A stretch of 64,000 bases of DNA from NCBI GenBank assembly GCA_002102555.1, contig MCFL01000001.1, positions 1,240,001 through 1,304,000 of the forward strand, in the 5' to 3' direction. A program made the position numbers and the translations under genes. The DNA comes from Catenaria anguillulae PL171 (taxonomy: Eukaryota; Blastocladiomycota; Blastocladiomycetes; Blastocladiales; Catenariaceae). Shown here in pieces: positions 54,655-64,000 of the stretch. The notes under the pieces were generated by a model that was given only the letters and a program-made list of their open reading frames with translations, was not told the origin of the DNA and did not search any database. Position 1 is the stretch's first letter; each line of letters opens with the position of its first letter.

Positions 54655-57001
54655 TTACCGACCCGACATGGGCCCCTGATTTGGCTGTCCCGGTGCCTGT
54701 GCATGTGGCGGCGGCAATGGCCCGGGCACGGGCACTGCACTCGGGTACACGTAGGCTTGCTGCCCCGGCTGCTGCTGGCCTTGGTGTTGTCCCGTATGCG
54801 GCGGCGCGTGATGCTGTACAACAGTGTACTGCACTTGCTGGGTTACCGCGCCGGCGGGCGCCGCAGTGGCTGCCGACGTATATGACTGGATCGGGTACGG
54901 CGGCGCGTACCCTTGTTGTTGTTGCTGCTGTTGCTGTTGCTGTGGGTGGTGCGGGATCACGTACACCGTGGCTTGAGGGTATGCACCTCCGGCGGCAGAC
55001 GTGTCGCCAGAGTAGTGGTACTGGACTTGCTGTTGATGTTGTTGCTGTGGCTGGTACTGCTGCTGTGAATGATTGGGAGCAACAGCTGACGGGAACCCAA
55101 GCGAGTCGGTAGCGGCCGGATATGCCTGCTGCTGCTGCTGCTGCTGTGCTGTTGTTGGGTCTGCTGTTGCATGGGTGGCGACTGTGCGGGCGGATCGTAT
55201 GCAAGCGTCTGCTGAACACCTTGCATATTGTCGTCCGGGGCACTGCCGGGGCCGGGCGTGGTGGGTGCTGCGAGCGGCGGCGGGTCGCTTGGGTCGCCAT
55301 TAACAATGCGCATCACGTCGGCAAGTGATGCGTCCGTTTCTGCGGGATCTTGCGCCGGTTGGTCTTGCTGGGCCTGTTGTTCTTGAGCTTGTTGCTGAGC
55401 TTGCTGCGCTTCGGCCTCCTTTTTCTTGCGCTGGCGTTTCATTTTCGAGTAGTGCAGTCCGCAAGCCTACGGCACAAACCCGCAAAATCAGCAAATCGAA
55501 TGAAATGAAAAACGAATGGAAGGGGTCAACATACATTGCACAAAGTGCCAGGCCCCAAGGGCCCCCTGCGCCACTCTGGCGTGGTGCTCGTGCCGCACGA
55601 CGCACACCTCTGCCCCTCCTTTGCCGGCTTGCCCTTGGTGGTCGTCCCGCCCCTGCCGCCGACGCAGCACGGCGGTCCCATCCGACTTGGTCGACTTGAC
55701 GGACCCACGACTCTTTGACCGAACGCGATTGCCGGGGCCCACCCCGCCGCCCGTCAAACTGCCCAAATACCTCCGCCTGCGAATCTCCTCCATGTCGTCG
55801 CCCTCGAGATCGTCCAGCGTGCCCTGTAGCGACACATTGTCGCGAATACGGACCACGGCCGCACACAAGTCCAGCGTGCGGCGCCACAGCAGCATAAACT
55901 GGCGCGACCCCGTTGGGGTGGTGAGCAAGTCGGCCACAGTGACCGGCACCGTGGGTGGCGGCGTCGTGCCCGACCCATCCACGTTGGGCTTGCACGACGC
56001 AGCGATTGCGGCAATCTCATTGGCCGCCACAATGATTTCATCAATGTGCACGTCCGTGACTTCCTCGTCCACAGGAGCAATGGATGTGGCCACGGACGAC
56101 CGTCGGGAACGCAGCGACCATGCGTCCGAGTTGGCGCCACCTCCGCCGCCCATGGACCGAGCGTCGGCGGCGGGCGTTGTGGGCGCGCTCGTCGACAAGT
56201 GTTGCAGTTGCGACGACAGGCCGGGGGTTGTGGGCGTGGTTGGATCGCCCGGTGCAGAGTAGGTCGGGGTCGTTGGTGGGTAGCCGACCGCGGACGAGGC
56301 GCCGCCCGGTGGCGGTTGCGGTTGAGGGGTTGTGGCGGACGGGTAGGTCTATGTCATGAGAGGTTGGCATTTTTTTTTTTCGGTGCGAACATTGGGCAGA
56401 TGTGAGTCACAGTGGGGGAGGTGAACAAGGGAAGAGGCGTGTTTGTTTGGGCAAATTTTCCGGGCGGTAAATCGGGAACACCTGAAACGGTGAGAAAGTA
56501 AAATGAAATGGAAATCATGCGAACCGCTTGCTGCTGCTGTTGGTAATGCGGATACTGTTGCTGCTGATACCCCAAGTACGGACTGACGGCGGGCGTCGAC
56601 GCACTCCCGGCAGTGGCGGTCGTTGACCTGCCCGCGTGATACGTGAGCTGTGGCGACGAGTGGTTGGACGAGGCCGGAATGGTAAAGTGCGGCGCCGACG
56701 AGTAGTGGTGCGTGCCCGCGGTTGCGTTTGCATTTGCCTGTGCGGCGCCCGGGACAATGATGCCTGGCAAGGACAGCGGATCGGCATAGTAGTCTGCGGT
56801 TTGCTGCTGGTTCTGGTGCGGGTGTGGAGCCTGGCCCGTGTGAGCAGCATGAGCATTGTGGTGCTGGTCATGGCCATAGCCACCACCACCGCCGCCGGGA
56901 AGCGGCGCCTGCGCGGATGGCGGGGCGTGTGGCGCAGGCTGTTGCTGCTGCGGCTTCTTGCGGTCGTTGCGCACAAAGAACGACTGGAATGGGAACGCCA
57001 T
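54655..57001 (-). CDS. GATA-type zinc-finger transcription factor
   Basis: Exons 57001-56525, 56348-55535 and 55466-54655. Gln/His/Pro-rich N- and C-terminal regions flank a single GATA finger, C-x2-C-x18-C-x2-[19 protein letters not shown], then GTLCN joined across intron 2 (GTATGT...TAG) to [11 protein letters not shown] and a basic [12 protein letters not shown] tail. An 18-residue loop is typical of many fungal fingers of the White-collar-2/NSDD class. Before it, a helical region ([19 protein letters not shown]) is unassigned. Frame breaks of one base occur near 55645 and near 55145 in a CAG run, after which the Gln-rich tail continues to MSGR and the stop at 54655. Target genes cannot be inferred. 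Confidence 0.78.
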
Positions 57002-57355
57002 TGTGGACGGGATGCAGCCAATGAGTCTAATTGCTTTGCCCAGCCGGTCGAATTTTGATTCAATTCAATTGCGAATTGCGGAAGGGCAGAACGTTGTGCG
57101 GCTGCTGGGAGGAAGGGAAGGTAGCGGCGGGGGCAGATCAGACGCAGAGGGGCGGCCGTGAGGAGGGTGCGTCGGAAGCGTGGGATGGCACGGGTCAAGT
57201 GCCCAGAGTGACTGAGGATATTGTCAACTTGCGTGGGGTCATGGCCTCAAGCGATATCGTGCGGCAGTCAGTGGTCATGTCGGTCGTGTCACATGGGGAT
57301 CGTAGTGTGACGTCCTGAACCCTGAACCCGCGACACCGCCACCACGCTCGCTCAC
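57002..57355. other. Upstream region of the GATA gene
   Basis: About 350 bp presumed GATA promoter and downstream end of the next minus-strand gene; nothing specific seen. Confidence 0.35.
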
Positions 57356-59530
57356 TCAGCCGTATCCTCCAAAGGGCTCGCTACGCAAAGACTCACTACT
57401 GTAGTCCATACATGTCATGAGAGTGGGATGCATGGCGGAAATGAGAGCAATATACAGAATGCCTGCTGTGACTTTTCGACTTTTGACTCTGACCTTGACT
57501 GCGGCCGAGATTGTGACAAAGAAAAAAAATGGAGCCAACCCCACTCTGTCGAAAAACTCACTCCTCCAGCTGTGCGGCCGCCCTTCGTGACCTCGTCGCT
57601 CTCTTTTCGGCCGCTCGACCCGCGGTTCCCGATCCCGACCCTGACTGCGAGTCCTTGTCCGCTTCCTGGGTGACCCTTGCTCACCTGCCTCGTCTCCAGC
57701 ATGCGACAGGGTGCTCGCAGACTCGGCAGCGACCCGCTCGGCACTCGACCGCTTTTTACGCGTGGCTGCCCCGCCGCCGCCACGGCGACCCGTCTTTGGT
57801 TTGGCGGGTGATGGCGGGTCCTCGGGCAACGCAAACGGATCCACGTTTTCGGTCCCGGCAAGCTGTTTCGTTGCTATTGCCGGCACGCGTTTCCTTGGCG
57901 GGCGCCTTTTTCACTGGGTAGGCTTGGCGATCGGATGCGCATCCAAATCCGAACCGGAATCTTGCACGACACCATCATCAAGGTCTGGTTGCAGCTGGTG
58001 TCCAGCCCGATGCGCCTTTGGCGGTGGGGGCGATGGAGATGAGCTCGGCATACCAATCAGCTCGCCCAAGAACCGCGTCACCTGCACAGGTCCCTTTGCA
58101 TTGGCTGTTGCCTTTGCCTTGGTCGTGGTTGGCGCTCGCGCCTTGGTCTTGCGCCTGGCAAGTGGTTGCTTTGTCTTGGTTTCCAATGACTTGTCGTCCT
58201 TCATCTCAAACACGTCGGTCATCTTGGTTGGCTGCTTTGGTTTTCGCCATGCGCGCTACGGGCCCGCCCGTTTTCGCCTTTTTTGCGGCACTCGACTGCC
58301 GTTTCTTGGATGCGCCAGCCGCCATCGGATCCAGTGCGGCTTGCATTGCACACGTGACGCGGGAATGTGTTTGTGCGGCGCGCGATGTTGGCTTGAATGT
58401 GAAAATGTCGTCGTCGTCGTCGTCATCGTCCGTGTCATTGTTGGAGGCAGGTTGCGCGAGCGCAATGGAGGTGGTAGGCGCTGGTACGGCAGGAGGAGAT
58501 GCACAGGCGACACGAGTGCGGCGGCGAGGTCGGGGAGTGAATGAGCGATGTGGCAGAAAATGGCGGCGGGTGCAATGTCGGATCAAGTGAATCGCGCACG
58601 GGTGTGCCGGCAGTCAAGTGAAGCGAGCTGAGTGGTGTTGTGGGTCGAGGAGGCAAGATAAGCGAGTCAGGATCAGGCTGTTGTTGCTGTTGAGACTGTT
58701 GTGTTGGCGTTGAGGAAAAGAGCAGCGAAACGAAGGTGCCTTTTGGCTCGGTGGCGGGACAGAGACAGAAACGGAAGGGGATTGAGAGTCGTTGGTTGCA
58801 GCTGCGGATGATTGCTGGGTGTAAGGGCGAGTCAATTGAATACGGCGTTCGACCAATGCGAATCCAAACGGGTCGTCGTCGGGCTGATGCTGAACTTGCA
58901 CTTGCACTGGGAGTGGCAGTGGATAAGGTGGGGGTGGAACCGCAGCACGGGCAGCGACAGTGGAGAATGAGAGAGGTGACGTGGGTTGAGCGTATGCACG
59001 GTCGACCTGCGACCCGGGGACAGCAAGAATGCTCGCGCCGGACCCCAAGAAAGAGCGGTTGGACGCAGAATGCGTCGAGTGGACCGTGGATGGAGTTGGT
59101 GGAAAGTCGAGGAGTGAGTCATTGGTATTGGCGGCTGGATGGTCAGGGCGGGGCGAGGGAGTGCCGCCGGTCACATCTTGGTCTTGGTCTTGGTCTTGGG
59201 TCAAATAGATGGTGCTGTGGATGCGTTGGATCCGAACGGAGAGGCGCCGGACTGATTGGTCGAGCTCATCATCAAGGGTGGCGTCATCAACCCGGCCGGA
59301 GTTGAGGTAAAACTGAGCGAGCTGGCGACCGGGCGAGTCGGGCGGGGAGGGTGTGGGCGAAGGCCTGACGACGTCAAAGTCGTCGTCATCGTCGTCATCA
59401 CCTGGGCCATGTTGGTCTCGATGAAAGTCGGCAAAGGGAACCAAGTCGACAATAGCAGATCGGCCACGCGACCGTCTGGCCAAGGACGAGGACGCGGCGG
59501 GGTAGTGCCGAGTCGCAGGAAGCGGGACAT
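57356..59530 (-). CDS. Low-complexity basic/acidic protein, unidentified (frame interrupted)
   Basis: Begins at MSRFLR (59530) and, after a one-base shift, continues as ARRSRGRSAIVDLVPFADF, then a GDDDDDDDFDVV acidic stretch. A helix-forming segment (DDATLDDELDQSVRRLSVRI) and long Ser/Pro/Gln-rich regions follow down to about 58614. Minus-strand frames further down carry NDTDDDDDDDDIFTFKP, a Lys/Ala-rich segment (ARRKTKARAPTTTKAKA) and ENVDPFALPEDPPSPAKPK with basic KRSSAE and RKRTRTRS patches, suggesting a nuclear protein. Frame joins are uncertain, and these could be two genes. No domain recognised. Confidence 0.4.
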
Positions 59531-59884
59531 GTCGGGGTGTGACTATGACTGGGATGATTGCAGACAGTGGATTTCCGAATGACTTGTACACTTTTCATGA
59601 AAGTATTAATAAGCATTGAAATCATTCTCACTATTTTTGCAGGCAGTGTATGAGTATCTCCTGAGAAGACGCACAATGGAACATGGCAGAAGGCGTGTAG
59701 AAGCTGGGTCGCCGATCTGCTTAGCTGCCTTCCAAACACTCATCAATTTTCAGCACTCGTATCGCTGTATATCTGGATAAGTATACGGTTAACGTTGAAT
59801 CGATTCGGGCTTGCTCTCATCATCAAATCCTGACGCTACCCGCGGCAATCGCAACCGCAGCTACTCTACTCCAGACGCGTCACC
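59531..59884. promoter_or_regulatory. Divergent intergenic region upstream of the RCC1-family gene
   Basis: About 350 bp between two divergent start codons, AT-richer than the flanks; no specific motif recognised. Confidence 0.35.
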
Positions 59885-61696
59885 ATGCCAAAGGTCACCC
59901 AACGCACCCACGCCGTCCGGGCGGCCTCCATCAGTATGATCCTTGCATCATTTCCATCGATTGATTTCTCTTGTTTGTCAGTCGGCACTCAACTCTTCTG
60001 TCTTGTGTTGTGTGTCGACAACAGCCTCGCCCGTCAAGGCCTCCTCGGCATCCTCCCGCTCACGCACCTCATCTTCTGACGCTTCCGCCTCCAAATCCTC
60101 CAAGGGCTCAAAGGGATCCAAGGGCTCCTCGTCTACTGCCGCCGGCAAGGCAAAGGCCACAACAACGACCGCTAAACAGCCCCGCACCGCCGCCGGTGCC
60201 CGTGCCGCTGCCCGCTCTTCCGCCAACGGACGCACTTCCGCCGCGCTGCTGCCGTCACTCCGCCCGCCACGCCTCCCCACGGCATACCGACCACGATGCC
60301 ATGGACACGGATCCAGTCGCCCCTCTGGCCGCCGCCGCCGCCAAACCCGCGCCTGCGCCCGGCGCTCATCTGCACAAGAAACGGGGAACGACGCTGCCCA
60401 AAGTCAAAGACGCAGACTTGCCGCTGCCCACGCGCCCGCAACGGCCTGGCAACGTGCTCGTCATGGGCAATGGCGACTGTGGCCAGCTTGGGTTGGGTGA
60501 GGACGTGAAATCGCGATTCAAGTACTCGTTTGTTAAGGCGCTCAAGGACTTGCCCATTGTGGCACTGGCGGCAGGTGGATTGCACACCTGGCCTCGCGGA
60601 CAATGGTAAAGTGTACAGCTGGGGTTGCAATGACGAAGGCGCGCTCGGTAGGGACGTGCCCGATGGCCAAGAGTGCGACGTGGATGCCATTCCCGGATCG
60701 GAAGACTTGAAGCTTGTCAAGCTGGCGTGCGGCGACTCGGTGTCGCTGGGCTTGTCGGCCGAAGGCCAATTTTCGGATGGGGTACATTCAAGGGCACAGA
60801 AACGTCCAACTTGGGCTTCACGTCCGATGTGCGCAATGCCCGCGTGCCCACGTTGCTGTCCGGGCCCGTGTTTTCGCGCTACCGGTTTGTGGATGTGGCC
60901 GCGGGCAACAACCACGCCCTGGCGCTGTCGTCCGAGGGCAAAGTGTACGCTTGGGGCAATGTGGAGCAGGGGCAGTGTGGGTTCAAGACACATCGGCCCA
61001 TTTCCGCACTCAACCCGCGCGGCCTGAAATTTGGCCGCGGCGTGAAAATCACAGCCATTGCGTGCGGTGGCGATCACTCGCTGGCCATTGATGCCGATGG
61101 CGACGTGTGGGCGTTTGGGCTCAACAATTTCGGCCAATGCGGCAAGCACCCGAGCGTGCTCAAGGTCGAGACACCCATGATGACCCCATGCCGGGCGACA
61201 AGAAGGCCGTGGCGGCGGCGGGCGGTGATCATTATTCCGTGGTTGTGCTCGAGGACGGCTCCGTGGCCACTTTTGGTAAAGCCGCAGATGCACAGCTCGG
61301 GTTGGGCGACACCATCAACATGGATGCGGCGGCAACTTGACAAGCGAGCGCTTCTTTGCGACCGTGATTGCTCCTACGGGCGCAGAGGCCAGGCAAGAGG
61401 TTCCGCCGCACGTGTACCGTCCCGCACAAGTGCCCAAGCTCGCGGGCATCCACAAGGTTTCCGCAGGTGCCAACCACGTGTTTGCCCTTGACAAGGACCA
61501 TGTTGCGTGGCGGTGGGGATTTAACGAGATGGGGCAGTTGGGCACGGGCGCAAGTGCAAACGATGAAGATGCCACGGACGATGTGCGCGAGCCCCTGGCC
61601 ATGGACATGAGCAAGTCGCGGTCCGAGGTGTTGGATGTGGCGTGCGGCGCTCAGCACTCTGTCATTTTGGTGTACACCCCGCCAAAGGACGAGTAG
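59885..61696 (+). CDS. RCC1-family protein (probable Ran GEF, PIM1/SRM1-like)
   Basis: RCC1 is the chromatin-bound exchange factor for Ran that sets up nuclear transport direction. Exon 1 (59885-59933) joins 60025 onward, restoring AASITSPVKASSASS. A basic Lys/Ser/Ala N-terminus of about 120 aa precedes seven-bladed propeller repeats: GNVLVMGNGDCGQLGLGED, NGKVYSWGCNDEGALGRD, GKVYAWGNVEQGQCGF, GDVWAFGLNNFGQCGK, GSVATFGKAADAQLGLGD and WRWGFNEMGQLGTG, each with the G-QLG hallmark. The early HKKRGTTLPKV-type basic stretch resembles fungal SRM1. At least six one-base deficits (about 60247, 60297, 60589, 60773, 61190, 61337) break the frame while every blade remains conserved, so I regard the gene as functional but poorly assembled. 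Another RCC1-like protein is the alternative. Confidence 0.85.
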
Positions 61697-61990
61697 TTTT
61701 GAGTAGTTTTGTGCCACGAGGTTTGGATTGATTGATTTTAATGATAGCCCCCTCTGTCTCTCTTTGTACCCTTTGTGTGTCTTGGCACCGCTCGTTACAA
61801 CTTGATACATACATCATATAGCCATGATCTGTGCATGGTCAATTTGTGGAGAACCGAGTCGGCGACTTTTGAAGCCAACATTTTCCACGCAGTGAACACT
61901 GAATGAACACCATGTAAATATTTATGTATGATTCAAACGGGATATCGTTAAATATGAACTTGATGCAATTTCTCGACTGAGTGCAAAACA

Positions 61991-63933
61991 ATGGCCTTTT
62001 CACCGTCATCATCATCATCATCATCATCAACGGCAAAGGCCAAATCCAAGGCCAAGGCGTCGTCCGAAACACCTTCACCTCCGTCATCAACTGCTGCCAC
62101 CAACATTCCAGCCCACGTCCTTGATCACTTGCTCGACCTGCTCGTTGGCTGCGGCGACCTGCCGCCGTCTTTCCACACAGTAGCAACGGCCGACCCTTCG
62201 CTCGTGACCGAGGCCTACTTGGTGGCCAAGCTGCAATCCACGCTGGACGCGCGCGGCCACGTTCCCTTTCACCAGTTGGCGGCGCTCCTCCAAGTCAATC
62301 AGCAGACGGCCGACCACATTCTCGACCTTGTATTGAGTGGTGCTCAGGGATCCGTGTTCCTCGTCGATTCGTTTGTCGTGACGCAAGCCGGGTACAAGGG
62401 ATTGGAGCACCAGCTGGTTGACGTCATTACCGAGCGCGGTGGCGTGGCCAATGCCGACACGCTGGCCGGTGCGACGGGCACCTCCACTGGGCTCGTCTAT
62501 CTCATGCTCGACAAACCTCACTTGTTGAGTGCCGTCCACCGCGACTCGATCGATACCTCGGTCTACTATTCCTCGTTGTTTGCGAACAAGCTCGCCGTTC
62601 AACTTGCCGACACCTTGTCGAATGCGACCGAGCCGACCAATATCAAACCCATTCTCACGTCGACGGGGTGTCCGGCGGGCCTGTGGCAGTCCACATTGCA
62701 CGCGCTCATGCCCACACTTGCCGGGCGGGTATCCAACCTGCTGTACACGCCCACCGCGTACTGACCAAGCAACTCGATCAATTTCGCTCGCTCTTGTCGA
62801 CCGCGGGCTACATTCCGCTTGCTACCATCCCGCCAGGCGTGCTCTCACAATTACTGGCCCCCTCGGCCTCGTCAGACATGGATTCACGGCCGCCGTGGTC
62901 GCTTGCATCGGTTCTCATTTCCGCATCGCACGCTACAGCACTCCAGGATACGATCAAGGCACTCGCTCAAGAGGCTGCGGGTGACGGACCAGTCGAGGAT
63001 GTGATTGTGGACGTGACTGGCCAAGCAGGGAGCGTGCTGGACCCTGCTGATGCCATTGCATTTGTCAACCAAGCATTTGGTCCTTCCTCCTCAACGACAC
63101 ACTATTTGACGTCAGGCTCCAAACTCGCCTCCCGCCCGCTGCTCGTCCGCGCATCCCTGCGCCTTGCCACCGACCCGATCGTCGCCCACGTGCTCGCCAG
63201 TGTTCCAGCAGGCACTGCCCCGCCCGCAATTGGGCCAGTGCCGCCCAAGTCACACGCGCCATGATCGCCAAACACCTCACCCCCTTACCCGCACGCATGC
63301 GCGACGACCTGATGCCCTTGCTCCTTGTGCACGTGCAAGCGGCCGTGGACGCGGCGCTCGTGTACCGGTCGGATCCGCCCTTGCACTCGCCTACTGGCTG
63401 GCGCGCTTGCGCGTGTATGCCGAGGGCTTGAGTGCGCTGGGTGTGCCCAAACCTTATGGCAAGGCGATCGAGCGGGGCATGTTGAGGCACGTCGGAGGGC
63501 CGTTGCGCGATGCACTCGTGGCGCTCATTGTGCCGGGCGCGGGTCCGGGAGGTGAGGACGAGGTGGACCAGGTCAAGGCGCTGGTCACGCAGGCGGTCGA
63601 GGTCAAGAGTGCCGCTGTGGTGAGGAAAGTGGTCGAGACGGTGGCCAAGGCCCATGGGATTGCCATGCCGGGTGACGAGGAGGTGCTGGCAGAGAAGAGG
63701 GCAATGCGCGAAGAGATGTGAGGATGGCGGACGAGTGGCGAGAAGTCGCTGGTGGCAAGGTAGTCAAGAGTGGGGAGTCGGTCGAGGAGGCAGAAGACCT
63801 CGATGACCGGCCGGGAATACAGTGGTGGCGAGTGGCGGAGAGGTTGGTCTTGGAAAAGGATCTGGTGGTCTGGTTGGATGCAAGTCTGCCCGAAGACGTG
63901 GTGCTGGTGTTGCTTGACAAGGCGTTTGGTTAA
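61991..63933 (+). CDS. UFL1: Probable E3 UFM1-protein ligase 1 (UFL1)
   Basis: UFL1, with DDRGK1, attaches UFM1 to targets such as ribosomal uL24 at the ER. A Ser run encoded by TCA repeats and a Lys/Ser leader precede winged-helix-like segments: SLVTEAYLVAKLQSTLDARG, then HQLAALLQVNQQTADHIL and QLVDVITERGGVANADTLAG. This matches the UFL1 N-terminal pattern of Y-I-T...E...L...GG-x-V...DL. The mid-region (FRSLLSTAGYIPLATI, EDVIVDVTGQAGSVLDPADA) and C-terminal helices (VVRKVVETVAKAHG, QWWRVAERLVLEKDLVVWLD) also fit. Frame breaks lie near 62755, 63240, 63375 and 63717. At about 640 aa it is shorter than animal UFL1 (about 790). The similarity is distributed rather than motif-based, so the name is probable, not certain. 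Confidence 0.58.
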
Positions 63934-64000
63934 TCCATCTTTGGGACTGTATACATGAGACATGCTCACCACTCTCTCATTACCTGCAGATGTGGGGACA
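63934..64000. other. Right end of window
   Basis: Short 3' flank of the UFL1-like gene; nothing further seen. Confidence 0.3.

Noticed and set aside
1-64000. CRISPR arrays, rRNA genes or bacterial operons
   Set aside because: None seen. Introns and gene content are eukaryotic.

Overview
The window reads as nuclear DNA of an early-diverging, zoospore-forming fungus, most likely Blastocladiomycota (Catenaria/Allomyces-like). The reasons are GC-rich coding sequence, compact introns of about 65-125 nt with GTANGT-type donors and CAG/TAG acceptors, fungal housekeeping genes (ILV5, ILV2, UTP6, BCP1, CAX4), and two genes most fungi have lost: a centriole-assembly SAS-4/CPAP-type gene, which fits a flagellated lineage, and a probable UFM1 ligase (UFL1). 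The lineage assignment is inference. No rRNA, tRNA or CRISPR array was recognised.

Layout. 0-6.5 kb: a fragment of an expanded F-box-like family, then ERCC1/RAD10 (-), MTR3 (+) and SAS-4 (-). 6.5-14.7 kb: accessory DNA with family copies in several states of decay and a retropepsin-bearing retroelement relic. 14.9-18.1 kb: dolichyldiphosphatase (+) and UTP6 (-), convergent. 19.2-29.9 kb: a transposon-rich island holding a decayed family copy, an F-box gene, a P-element/THAP9-like transposase, a truncated LINE with RNase H, and a Crypton-type tyrosine recombinase. 30.2-34.6 kb: divergent ILV5 and ILV2, two branched-chain amino-acid enzymes around one shared promoter with four Gcn4-type core sites. 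35.2-36.8 kb: a decayed ankyrin-like gene. 37.4-43.3 kb: a metacaspase homologue lacking both catalytic residues, BCP1, and the best-preserved copy of the expanded family (about 787 aa). 44.5-46.5 kb: a secreted CAP/PR-1 protein with a long tandem-repeat tail. 48.5-51.8 kb: an apparently intact four-exon DDE transposase with an ELNPIE motif. 52.9-63.9 kb: a small unidentified gene, neuferricin-like heme protein, GATA factor, a low-complexity protein, an RCC1-family protein and UFL1.

Many conserved genes (ERCC1, ILV5, ILV2, the CAP gene, GATA, RCC1, UFL1) read perfectly only if single missing bases, mostly G or C in short runs, are allowed for. Protein conservation continues on both sides of each break, so consensus sequencing errors are the simplest explanation. 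Neighbouring genes (MTR3, SAS-4, UTP6, BCP1, the metacaspase homologue, the DDE transposase) read cleanly across inferred splice sites. Exon coordinates below come from reading splice motifs and checking codon phase by hand.
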